A stretch of 64,000 bases of DNA from assembly GCF_031626495.1 (NCBI RefSeq), contig NZ_JAMQOJ010000001.1:372001-436000 (forward strand), written 5' to 3'. Shown piece after piece: positions 49,056 through 57,208 of the stretch (position 1 is the stretch's first letter; every line of letters begins with the position of its first letter). A program made the position numbers and the translations under genes. Source of the stretch: Natrinema sp031626495 (GTDB taxonomy: Archaea > Halobacteriota > Halobacteria > Halobacteriales > Natrialbaceae). A model generated the notes under the pieces. That model searched no databases and was not told the origin of the DNA. It saw nothing but the letters and a program-made list of their open reading frames with translations.

Positions 49056-50459
49056 ATGGTTGACACGCAAACCGAAGGAAAGTTCTCACGCGTTCTGACA
49101 ACGCGTGACATATTCGTGCTCGCGTTCGGGGCAATGGTCGGCTGGGGCTGGATCATCCAGTCCGGCTACTGGATCGACCAGAGCGGCGTCACCGGCACCA
49201 TGCTGGCGTTTGTCCTCGGCGCGTTCATGGTCGCCGTCGTGGGACTTATCTACGGCGAACTCGCCTCGGCGATGCCGTTCGTCGGCGGCGAACACGTCTA
49301 CAGCATGCGCGCGCTCGGCCCGATCGGCTCGTTCATCTGTACCTGGTCGCTGATCTTGGGATACGTCGGCGTCGTCGTTTTCGAGGTCGTCGCGTTTCCG
49401 TCGGCGCTGGCGTACGTCGTGCCGGGGTTCAACGCGATCCCGCTCTGGTCGATCGCCGGCCAGACCGTCTACGGCACGTGGGTACTCGTCGGCGGGGTCG
49501 GCGCCATCGTCATGACGTACCTGAACTACAGGGGCGTCCGTCCCGCGGCGCAGTTCCAGACGATCCTGACGCTGGTCATCGCGTTAGCGGGGCTCACCCT
49601 CGCTATTGGTGCGGTCGCGAACGGCCACTCGACGTCGACGCCGCCCTTCGCCGGCTCCGGAATGGCCGGCGTGCTCACCGTCGCGATCATGACGCCGTTC
49701 ATGTTCGTCGGATTCGACGTCATCCCGCAGGCCGCCGGGGAGGCCGACGTTTCCGAACGACTGCTCGGTCTGCTGATCGTCGTCTCCGTCTCCGTCGCCG
49801 CGCTCTTCTACATTCTCGTCATCTGGGCTTCCGGGCAGGCACTCCCAGGCTCCGCCCTCGTCGAGAGCCCGCTGCCTGCGGCCGCCGCGATGGAGGCGCT
49901 GTTCAGCAGTGCCCTGATCGGGAAGATCATGGCGCTGGCCGGCATCGCCGGCATCCTCACCAGTTGGAACGCGTTCCTGCTCGGCGGCAGCCGCGCCATC
50001 TACGCGCTGGCCGAGTCCGGCATGCTGCCGGCGACGCTGGCGACCGTCGACTCGGAGACCGACACGCCGTCTCGAGCGCTCGCGCTCATCGGCGGGCTGT
50101 CGGCGCTCGCACCCCTCTTCGGCGAACAGATGCTCATCTGGATCGTCAACGCGGGCAGCTTCGGTATCGTCCTCGCGTGGGTGATGGTCGTCGTCTCCTT
50201 CCTCGTGTTGCGCGTCCGCGAACCCGAGATGGACCGGCCGCTGAAGATTCCGGCCGGGAAAGCGGTCGGCGTCCTCGGACTCGGACTCACGCTCGGCTTC
50301 ACCGCGATGTACCTGCCCGGTGCTCCCTCCGCGCTCCAGTGGCCCTTCGAGTGGGGGATCGTCTTCCTGTGGGTCGTCCTCGGTATCGGCCTCGTCTCGC
50401 AGTCCCGTCTCGCCGGCGACACCGCACAGGTCGAGGCTCACAGCGTCGAGGGAGAGTAA
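49056..50459 (+). CDS. APC family amino-acid permease
   Basis: A 467-aa, twelve-helix permease of the amino acid-polyamine-organocation family. The first helix has the characteristic FGAMVGWGWIIQSG motif and helix 6 the PFMFVGFDVIPQAAGE segment. It probably takes up or exchanges amino acids. Divergent from the class III aminotransferase and followed convergently by the acetolactate-synthase-like gene. ATG at 49056 matches the predicted promoter; one two codons earlier also exists. Confidence 0.92.
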   Translation: MVDTQTEGKFSRVLTTRDIFVLAFGAMVGWGWIIQSGYWIDQSGVTGTMLAFVLGAFMVAVVGLIYGELASAMPFVGGEHVYSMRALGPIGSFICTWSLILGYVGVVVFEVVAFPSALAYVVPGFNAIPLWSIAGQTVYGTWVLVGGVGAIVMTYLNYRGVRPAAQFQTILTLVIALAGLTLAIGAVANGHSTSTPPFAGSGMAGVLTVAIMTPFMFVGFDVIPQAAGEADVSERLLGLLIVVSVSVAALFYILVIWASGQALPGSALVESPLPAAAAMEALFSSALIGKIMALAGIAGILTSWNAFLLGGSRAIYALAESGMLPATLATVDSETDTPSRALALIGGLSALAPLFGEQMLIWIVNAGSFGIVLAWVMVVVSFLVLRVREPEMDRPLKIPAGKAVGVLGLGLTLGFTAMYLPGAPSALQWPFEWGIVFLWVVLGIGLVSQSRLAGDTAQVEAHSVEGE

Positions 50460-50478
50460 CGGTTCGAGAACGCCTCGC

Positions 50479-52059
50479 TCAGTCGAGTCGGATCTCGATC
50501 AACGACAGCTCGTCGGACGGGACGGCCTCTGCGAACGCCGCCTCGACCGCGTCCCACGTCTCGGGGCGGTAGGCCTCGAGTCCGAAGCTTTCGGCGAACG
50601 TCACCAGGTCGGGATTCGTCAGTTCGGTGCCGGTGTGTTCGCCGCGGTGTTCGTCCTGTTTCTCGGAGATCAGGCCGTAGTCGTCGTCGTTGAACACGAC
50701 GGTCGTGAAGCCACAGTCGAGTCGGCTCGCGGTCTCGAGTTCCGCGGCGTTCATCAGGAAGCCGCCGTCGCCGGTGCCCGCGACCACGTTCGCGTCGACC
50801 GCGAGATCGGCCGCGAGCGCGCCCGGGACGGCGATCCCCATACTCGCCAGCCCGTTCGAGATGACGCACGTGTTGGGGTCGTAGGCCGGGAACGACTGGG
50901 AGATCGCCATCTTGTGGCTGCCCACGTCCGAGACGAGCACGTCCGAATCGGCCATGGCCTCGCGCAACAGCGGCAGGGCGTTGCGCACCGTCACCGGATC
51001 GTCGTCGGCCGGTGGCGCCGTCACCGCCTCGAGCAGCCGATCGTGGAGGTCGCCACACCACACCGAGCACGCCCCGGACTCGAGGCGGTCGTCGATCGCG
51101 CCCAGCGCCGCGCCGACGTCCGCGACGATCTCCACGTCGGGGTTGTAGTGGCGGTACACTTCGGCGGGTTCGTAGTCGACGTGGACGATGGTCTTTTCGA
51201 GGTCGGGGTTCCACCCCTCGGGGTCGTGCTCGGCGATGTCGTAGCCGACCGCGACGACGCAGTCGGCACGCTCGATCGCCCGCGCGGCCTCGCCCGCTGG
51301 CCCCGAATCGAGCGTCATCAGCGACGCCGGTTCGCGGTCCGAAATCGCGCCCTTACCCATGTACGTCTCGACGACGGGGATGCCGACGCGGTCGACGATG
51401 GCCCGGATGGATTCCGATGTGCGGGTCCGTACCGCACCGTTTCCCGCGAGGATGATCGGGCGCTCGGCGGCTTCGATCAGCGCTACGGCGCGCTCGGCAG
51501 ACTCGTCGTCGGGGTCGGGCCGACGCACCGGATCGCGGCCCTCGATCGGGTCGGCCTCGACCGATTCGGCGGCCACGTCCTCGGGAAACTCGAGGTGGGT
51601 CGCGCCCGGCTTCTCGTACTCGGCGAGTTTGAACGCCTTCCGGACCGACTCGGGAACGATCTCGGGCTCGGCGATCTGCGTGTTCCACGCGACGATCGGG
51701 TCGAAGATATCGACCACGTCAAGCGCCTGGTGGCTCTCCTTGTGCAGGCGCTCGCGGCCGCCCTGGCCGGTGATCGCGACGACGGGGCTCTTGTCGAGTT
51801 GGGCGTCGGCGACGCCGGTCATGAGGTTCGTCGCGCCGGGGCCGAGCGTCGAACAGCAGACGCCGGCCTCGCCGGTCAGTCGACCGTGCACGTCGGCCAT
51901 GAACGCCGCCCCCTGCTCGTGGCGCGTCGGGACGAACCGGATCGGCGAGTCACGCAGCGAGAACAGGAGGTCCTCGATTTCCTCGCCCGGCACCCCGAAG
52001 ACGCGGTCGACGCCCTCGGACTCGAGACAGCTGACGAGCAGCTCGGCTGCCGTTTGCAT
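50479..52059 (-). CDS. Acetolactate-synthase-like TPP enzyme
   Basis: A 526-aa thiamine-diphosphate enzyme with the three-domain layout of the AHAS family. The N-terminal Pyr domain has GVPGEEIEDLLFSL with the catalytic Glu and RHEQGAAFMADVHGRLTG; the central domain (about 200-330) has PIILAGNGAV; the C-terminal PP domain has the Mg-TPP motif GTGDGGFLMNAAELETA...NDDDYGLI. It may be acetolactate synthase, or a related carboligase or decarboxylase. No ilvN regulatory subunit is adjacent, so the true biosynthetic enzyme may lie elsewhere. Confidence 0.85.
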   Translation of the reverse strand: MQTAAELLVSCLESEGVDRVFGVPGEEIEDLLFSLRDSPIRFVPTRHEQGAAFMADVHGRLTGEAGVCCSTLGPGATNLMTGVADAQLDKSPVVAITGQGGRERLHKESHQALDVVDIFDPIVAWNTQIAEPEIVPESVRKAFKLAEYEKPGATHLEFPEDVAAESVEADPIEGRDPVRRPDPDDESAERAVALIEAAERPIILAGNGAVRTRTSESIRAIVDRVGIPVVETYMGKGAISDREPASLMTLDSGPAGEAARAIERADCVVAVGYDIAEHDPEGWNPDLEKTIVHVDYEPAEVYRHYNPDVEIVADVGAALGAIDDRLESGACSVWCGDLHDRLLEAVTAPPADDDPVTVRNALPLLREAMADSDVLVSDVGSHKMAISQSFPAYDPNTCVISNGLASMGIAVPGALAADLAVDANVVAGTGDGGFLMNAAELETASRLDCGFTTVVFNDDDYGLISEKQDEHRGEHTGTELTNPDLVTFAESFGLEAYRPETWDAVEAAFAEAVPSDELSLIEIRLD

Positions 52060-52180
52060 AGTCGCTCCGTCCACACCGCCCGCCATTAATCGTCCACCTT
52101 TCAGGGGTCCGCGACGCGGTCGGACAGCGGCGTCGGTGTCGTCGGTCGTGACGCCGGCTGACTCACTGTCGGCCGCCGGT

Positions 52181-52570
52181 TCAGAGGACCCGATCTGGCC
52201 GAATCCGCAACACGACTCGCTCGGATTCGATCGGATTCGGATACTCGTCGACGTCCATGTATCGCCGGGCGAGTTCGTCGATGTGTTCTCGAGCGCCCTC
52301 GGTGGTGATCTCGTCGATTTCACCGATCACCGAGAGGTGTCGGTACGGGTCGTCGGGATCGACCATGCTGACGCCGACGCCGGGGTTGTGCTCCGCGTTC
52401 CGCGCTTTCTGGCGGTGGCGCTCGGTGTTGACCAACAGCCGGTCGTCGTCCGCGTCGTAGTCGATCCAGACCGGCGTGACGTGGGGCAGCCCCTCCTCGG
52501 TCAGCGTCGCGACGTGGGCGAACGTTTCCTTCTCGAACAGGTCGTGAAAATCCTCGGGAATCGAGGCCAT
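52181..52570 (-). CDS. PPOX-class F420/flavin-dependent oxidoreductase
   Basis: A 129-aa split beta-barrel protein of the pyridoxamine 5'-phosphate oxidase-like superfamily. Marks are FAHVATLTEEGLPHVTPVWI, LLVNTERHRQKARNAEHNPG and the LSVIGEIDEI strand. Archaeal members usually bind deazaflavin F420 or FMN and reduce small substrates. It is 121 bp upstream of the TPP-enzyme start on the same strand. Confidence 0.85.
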   Translation of the reverse strand: MASIPEDFHDLFEKETFAHVATLTEEGLPHVTPVWIDYDADDDRLLVNTERHRQKARNAEHNPGVGVSMVDPDDPYRHLSVIGEIDEITTEGAREHIDELARRYMDVDEYPNPIESERVVLRIRPDRVL

Positions 52571-52752
52571 GGGTGTCGTTCATCGGCCCCGGGTTTGGCT
52601 GTACTGCCTACAGTGATAGCGAGCGAACGGTCTCCGAAACCGACGGGACTTGCCGTTCGTGACTAGAGATGCTTGCACATGTCACGGAGGGCCACTGACC
52701 ACGCAAATGACGGCTAACGGCTTATGAAGATCGATTGCGTCCCCATCAGTAG

Positions 52753-53040
52753 ATGTCCGACCAGCAACGAGCAACCCGTCGGCGAGTACTGAGACTCACA
52801 GGCATCGCGGCGTCTACCGCCCTCGTCGCCGGCTGTGGCGGCCCGGGAGGCGAAGAGAACGACACCGGCGACAACGAGACCGAGGCCGAGGAGGGAACCG
52901 GCAACGGACAGGCCATGGAGAACGAAACGGAAAACGAAACCGGGAACATGACCGGGAACGAGACGAACGAGACTGGGAACATGACCAACGAGACCGGGAA
53001 CATGACCAACGAAACCAACGCGACGAACGAAACCGGCTAA
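52753..53040 (+). CDS. Small Tat lipoprotein with sequon repeats
   Basis: A 95-aa protein. It begins with a twin-arginine signal (TRRRVLRLTG) and a lipobox (LVAGC at about residue 31). After an acidic linker the remainder consists of ETGNMTGNETNETGN-type repeats in which most Asn are in N-x-T sequons. There is no globular domain. It is related in style to the cupredoxin lipoprotein (46033-46614) and the larger surface protein (55485-56633); probably a heavily glycosylated surface spacer. Confidence 0.7.
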   Translation: MSDQQRATRRRVLRLTGIAASTALVAGCGGPGGEENDTGDNETEAEEGTGNGQAMENETENETGNMTGNETNETGNMTNETGNMTNETNATNETG

Positions 53041-53112
53041 CCGTCGTCCCGACGACGCCGCGCTCGCCGAACCGGCGTAACCGTTACCGGGCTTCGGCTC
53101 CTCCCTCGAGTG

Positions 53113-53841
53113 ATGACCGACGGACTCGAGGCCGACGTAGAGGGAACCGACGAGATCGCCGAGCGGCGCAACGACCTCGCGGCACGGGTGCGCGCCCACG
53201 CCGGCGAGATCGCGCGGGAACTCGCGGTGCTGCAGGGCGGCGACTATGGGCAGGAGACGTTCGACACCGACGGCGGCAGTTGGACGCTCAAGTACGAGGC
53301 CGGCGACGTCCAGTATCTGCGATTCGATCCGAAATCGGGGTCGGAGACGTACGTCGTCTCGAGCAAACAGCCGCCCGAACCGGAACCGCTCGAAACGGCG
53401 ATGGACGATTACGGCGCGTTCGTCGCCGCGTACAACGAGTACGTCCGCTCGTTCGACGGGATACTCGAGGACGTGCCCGACGAGTTCCCGACCGTCGAAT
53501 CGACGGCGGAACTGGTCGCCGAACGCGACCGGATCGTCGAACGCATCCGCGAGGTCGGCAACGCGATGGCGGCCCAACTCCACCGGTACGACGGCGACTA
53601 CGGCACCTACGCGACGACGGTCTCGGGCTCTCGCTGGGAGCTGAAGTGGGACGGCGACGTCGCCTCCTACCTCCGCGTCGGCGGTTCCGACGGCATCTAT
53701 CTCCTCTCGCAGTACGGCCCGCCGCCGGCCCCGGAAGTCCGCCGGCTGGCCGACGACGTACCGGCGTTCGTCGACGACTTCAACGACCACGTCGACGACC
53801 TCGAGGCGGACCTCGAGCGAGTCAGTTTCGACGGCCGGTAG
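53113..53841 (+). CDS. Protein with internally duplicated domain
   Basis: A 242-aa acidic protein containing two similar units: residues about 45-120 (TFDTDGGSWTLKYEAGDVQY, YVVSSKQPPEPEPLE) and about 160-240 (YATTVSGSRWELKWDGDVAS, YLLSQYGPPPAPEVR), each followed by a helical acidic segment. The W-[TE]-LK motif with QPP/GPPP repeats at matching positions shows a tandem duplication. Function unknown; no signal peptide. GTG at 53110 is a less likely start. Confidence 0.7.
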   Translation: MTDGLEADVEGTDEIAERRNDLAARVRAHAGEIARELAVLQGGDYGQETFDTDGGSWTLKYEAGDVQYLRFDPKSGSETYVVSSKQPPEPEPLETAMDDYGAFVAAYNEYVRSFDGILEDVPDEFPTVESTAELVAERDRIVERIREVGNAMAAQLHRYDGDYGTYATTVSGSRWELKWDGDVASYLRVGGSDGIYLLSQYGPPPAPEVRRLADDVPAFVDDFNDHVDDLEADLERVSFDGR

Positions 53842-54080
53842 CGCCGCACCTGGGCGACGTAGCGTAGTCGACGACCGTGTACGGTATCGTTTCTCTCAGT
53901 ACGGTCGCCATACGGCGGCTCCCGTTCCGACGCTGGCTGCCGTCGCTCCGCTCGCCGCCGCTGGCTCCGCTCGAGCGGAACCGATACCGAGCGCACCCGA
54001 CCGCTCTATATGCGAACTAGTAGCCGTTTTGTACACTCCTGCCCTACGGGACGGTGGCGACGACGCTCGCCTGGACTACC

Positions 54081-54311
54081 ATGGATGGCTCTGCCGACAG
54101 GACCGACGAGGGAACTGCCCACGAGTACGCGGTTGACACCGACGAGGCCGAGATCGCGAACGGAGTACTGTTCGACGCCGTCGTCGTCCGGTACGAATCC
54201 GGCAACGACCGCTGTACGCTCGTTCCCCACGACGCCACGACCGGCGAGAAACTGAACGCCTGGCTCTCCGCGGACCTCGAGACGGTCGTCGATCTCGACG
54301 GCGCCCGCTGA
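54081..54311 (+). CDS. DUF7511-type small haloarchaeal protein, second copy
   Basis: A 76-aa acidic protein with LFDAVVVRYESGNDRC followed by TLVPHDATTGEKL and WLSADLETVVDLDGAR. It aligns with the protein at 11171-11362 (conserved Cys, P-[RH]-DAT, W[IL]SA, VDL). I chose the ATG at 54081 rather than the upstream one. Function unknown. Confidence 0.7.
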   Translation: MDGSADRTDEGTAHEYAVDTDEAEIANGVLFDAVVVRYESGNDRCTLVPHDATTGEKLNAWLSADLETVVDLDGAR

Positions 54312-54409
54312 GGACGGCTCACCCCTCCGATCGGACCAGCCGTTATCGCAGCCGACGCGAAGCGAGGCGCTCACCGTCTGCTTGCTGTGAGAGAGGACGA
54401 TGCCGGGAG

Positions 54410-54685
54410 TCAGACGTCGACGTACTGGTCGACCCACTCCTGGCGGCGCTGCAGCGCGCGTCGACCTTTCGGCGTCAGCGCGTAGTAGTTCGTCCGGCGG
54501 TCGAGCTCTCCCTTTTCAACGAGTTCTTTCTCGACGAGCGTGTCGAGGTTCGGATACAGCCGGCCGTGGGTGACCGGCTGATCGATGTAGCTGTTGATGT
54601 CGTCGAGAATCTCCTGCCCGGACGGTCGGTCTTTGCCTGCGATCACGTACAACAGGTCACGCTGGAAGCCAGTTAGCTGGTCCAT
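54410..54685 (-). CDS. PadR family transcriptional regulator
   Basis: A 91-aa winged-helix protein: LTGFQRDLLYVIAGKDRPSGQEIL, VTHGRLYPNLDTLVEKELVEKG (recognition helix and turn) and RRTNYYALTPKGRRALQRR. This is the short PadR form typical of haloarchaea, a dimeric repressor. It is divergent from the NUDIX gene with 187 bp between starts. Confidence 0.9.
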   Translation of the reverse strand: MDQLTGFQRDLLYVIAGKDRPSGQEILDDINSYIDQPVTHGRLYPNLDTLVEKELVEKGELDRRTNYYALTPKGRRALQRRQEWVDQYVDV

Positions 54686-54872
54686 GGATCACCCTCTGAG
54701 TGACGACGTTCACCGCTCTGTGGCTTTGTTATAGAGCTGGTACGGCTCGCCGGTGGTGCGGAACGCACCGCGTAGGACCGCCCGTGGCCCCACGCAGTCG
54801 GCAGCGACCCCTTCGCACTCGGCTCGCCGACGTGACGCGGCGCTTTTGACGATCACCGCCGTAGCGGCCGCT

Positions 54873-55436
54873 ATGCCGACCGATCCACTCGAATGGGAAA
54901 CCCACGATCGCCGAGTAGCCTACTCCTGTCCGGGGTTCGACGTCGTTAACGAATCCGTTCGCCTCCCCGACGGGACTGAAACCGACTTCGATTACCTCTC
55001 CGAACCCGCGAGCGTCTGCGTCCTGCCGTTCACCCCCGACGGCGACGTCGTCTGCATCGAGGAGTGGCGGCAGGCCGTCTCCCGGGTCAGCCACGGGCTC
55101 CCCGTCGGCGGCGTCGAACCCGAGGACGACGACCTCGAGGCCGCGGCGCGCCGGGAGCTCGCCGAAGAGACCGGCTACGAGGGCGACGAGTTCGAACCGC
55201 TGGTGACCGTCGAGCCGGCGAACGGAATCGCCGACAGCCTCATGCACTTCTTCGTCGCCGAGGGCTGTCGGCCGACCGCCGACCAGCGCCTCGATCATAA
55301 CGAGAGCATTCGCCCGACGACCCGCTCGCTCGAGGCGCTGATCGAGGCGGTGGCCGACGGCGAGATTCGGGACGGCCGGACGGTGCTCGCTGTCTCGTAC
55401 TATCGGCTGTTCAACGGTGCGGGGAGTACAGAATAA
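54873..55436 (+). CDS. NUDIX hydrolase
   Basis: A 187-aa NUDIX protein. The Nudix box GGVEPEDDDLEAAARRELAE followed by ETGYEG is intact (G-x5-E-x7-REx2EExG pattern). The upstream VCVLPFTPDGDVVCIEEWRQAV and SHGLPVGG resemble ADP-ribose pyrophosphatases, so ADP-ribose or a similar NDP-X is a likely substrate. I chose the ATG at 54873 as the protein-like sequence starts there. Confidence 0.88.
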   Translation: MPTDPLEWETHDRRVAYSCPGFDVVNESVRLPDGTETDFDYLSEPASVCVLPFTPDGDVVCIEEWRQAVSRVSHGLPVGGVEPEDDDLEAAARRELAEETGYEGDEFEPLVTVEPANGIADSLMHFFVAEGCRPTADQRLDHNESIRPTTRSLEALIEAVADGEIRDGRTVLAVSYYRLFNGAGSTE

Positions 55437-55484
55437 ATCGCGACGCGTCGAACCGAGCGGTTCGACGTTCGGCCGGACCGGTTG

Positions 55485-56633
55485 TTAGCCGGTCTCGTTC
55501 GTCTGGTTGCCCGTTTCGTTCGCGCCGCCCGCAGTTTCGTTCATATCGCCCATCTGCTCCTGGAGCGCCGCCTGCAGGCCCTGCGATTCGGCGAAGGTGA
55601 CCGTGTCGGCGGCGGCGTCGCCGATCGTCATCGATTCGGCGTCGATCGACGAGATCGTCTCACCGGTCGCCGTCTCGTTACCGGCGGTCATATTCGTCTC
55701 GTTGTCGCCGGTCGCGTTGTCAGCGGTCGCGTTCGTCTCGTTCCCAGTGGCGTTGGTCGCGTTGTCCGTCTGGTTTCCGCCATCCTGCTGCTCGAGGGTC
55801 TGGATGGTCATGGAATCGACCGTGATCTCGCTGACGTTGAACTGTTCGACGGTCAGCGAGTCGATCGTCTGGTCGGCTTCGCCTTCCGCTGTGGCGTTCC
55901 CCTCTTGTCCGTCGCCACCGTCGCCGCCACCGCCGAACAGGCCGCCGACGAAGTCGGAGATACCCTGAAGGATACCGCCGCCACCGCTCTCCTGGACGCT
56001 GAGGTCCTGGATCGACAGCTGATCCGCGTTCATCGATTCGATCGTCATGTTCTCCACCATCACGCTGTTCGCGTCCGGATCGACGACCTGCTCGAGACCG
56101 CCCATCGACGCGTTTTCGGACATGTTCTCAGACATGTTCCCGGTCATGTTCTCGGACATGTTCCCGGTCATGTTCTCGGACATGTTCCCGGTCATGTTCT
56201 CGGACATGTTCCCGGTCTCGTTCCCGAGTTGGTCGAGGGACACGTCCTGAAGCACCAGTGACTCGAACGAGATGTTCGAGATGACGACTTCCTGGGACGC
56301 GTTCTCCGCGGTCTGGTTGGTCGCGTTTCCGGCGGTCTGGTTAGTCTCCGACTCGTTCGCCGTCTCGTTCAGTTGCTGCTGGACCTCCTGTTCGGCAGCG
56401 ATGTCCAGTTGCTGGACGGTGAGTTCCTCGATCGTCGCGTTCTGGATCGTGACGTTGTCGAGTTGAAGCGTGCCGACCTGTACGTTCTTCAGCGTTGCAC
56501 CTGTGTCGCCCATGTCTCCGGCGTCGCCGTCCGCGGCTGTGGTTGTCGTTCCACCGACGAGGGCGGGACCCCCCGAGAACGCAACCAGCAGCGCGACGAA
56601 CGCGACACCGATCGTCCGCGGTCGTGAAACCAT
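55485..56633 (-). CDS. Secreted sequon-rich surface protein
   Basis: A 382-aa protein with a Sec-type signal (TIGVAFVALLVAFSGGPAL), then regular short hydrophobic repeats (NVQVGTLQLDNVTIQNATIE, LTVQQLDI) with the look of a beta-solenoid, and Asn-rich stretches. Asn is nearly always in N-x-S/T, including (MSENMTGN)4 at about residues 140-172, encoded by a 24-bp tandem repeat. No transmembrane anchor is obvious at the end. It is likely a glycosylated surface or secreted protein; the family is not named. Downstream of the NUDIX gene (49 bp, convergent). Confidence 0.8.
   Translation of the reverse strand: MVSRPRTIGVAFVALLVAFSGGPALVGGTTTTAADGDAGDMGDTGATLKNVQVGTLQLDNVTIQNATIEELTVQQLDIAAEQEVQQQLNETANESETNQTAGNATNQTAENASQEVVISNISFESLVLQDVSLDQLGNETGNMSENMTGNMSENMTGNMSENMTGNMSENMSENASMGGLEQVVDPDANSVMVENMTIESMNADQLSIQDLSVQESGGGGILQGISDFVGGLFGGGGDGGDGQEGNATAEGEADQTIDSLTVEQFNVSEITVDSMTIQTLEQQDGGNQTDNATNATGNETNATADNATGDNETNMTAGNETATGETISSIDAESMTIGDAAADTVTFAESQGLQAALQEQMGDMNETAGGANETGNQTNETG
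56118..56218. repeat. 24-bp tandem repeat encoding MSENMTGN units
   Basis: Four near-identical copies of catgttctcggacatgttcc plus four bases, in frame within the surface-protein gene (read on the minus strand). Copy number could vary by slippage and would lengthen the sequon-rich tract. Confidence 0.8.
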
Positions 56634-56909
56634 ACGAACTGTTAGACGGCGGATTTCAGGCTAAAACGGGACGACTGTTACGGAATTACTGCATCGAAAA
56701 CGACTGTTGTGATCGACACCGCCGACCCACGCAGGAGGCGTCCCAGTCCCGCCGTTCGGCTCCGATTCCGCAGCGATGTCGTTCCACCGTCCGGCGATTC
56801 CCTCGCTGGCCAGCGATCACTTACCCGCACGTCCGTCCCGAAACATCCGATTGTCGCGGTGAAACGGCTCCTCTCGGCTCGAGCGTCGGGACGACGGCCC
56901 GACGACGGG

Positions 56910-57101
56910 CTACTCGAGGCGGAGTTCCCTGGTTTCGATCGCCTCGCAGGACGGACAGACGAACTGGTACTGGACGCGTCCGCCGGAGGTCGTGACGCGC
57001 CAGCCGCCCTCGGTGTCGACGTAGCCACACGCCGGACAGCGCAGCTCCGACTCGTCGAACTTCTCTCGGAGTCGCTCGAACGGTGAACGGTAGACCGACA
57101 T
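56910..57101 (-). CDS. HVO_0649-like zinc finger protein
   Basis: A 63-aa protein: MSVYRSPFERLREKFDESEL, then CPACGYVDTEGGW and CPSCEAIETRELRLE, a two-knuckle zinc ribbon with the R-x-PFERLREK lead typical of this haloarchaeal family (name from memory). It is divergent from the LOV-containing regulator gene, with about 107 bp between their starts. Confidence 0.75.
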   Translation of the reverse strand: MSVYRSPFERLREKFDESELRCPACGYVDTEGGWRVTTSGGRVQYQFVCPSCEAIETRELRLE

Positions 57102-57208
57102 ACGAGTTGCTACGGTATGCTAATACATAACACACTAGCCCTCTCGTCCGCCGTGTGAACCGTCTTCGGATCCCAACCGTTCTTAGTCATCCCACCGTAG
57201 GGATACCT

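Noticed and set aside
56118..56218. Possible CRISPR-like array
   Set aside because: The 24-bp units are contiguous and in frame (MSENMTGN), with no spacers and no cas genes anywhere in the window.
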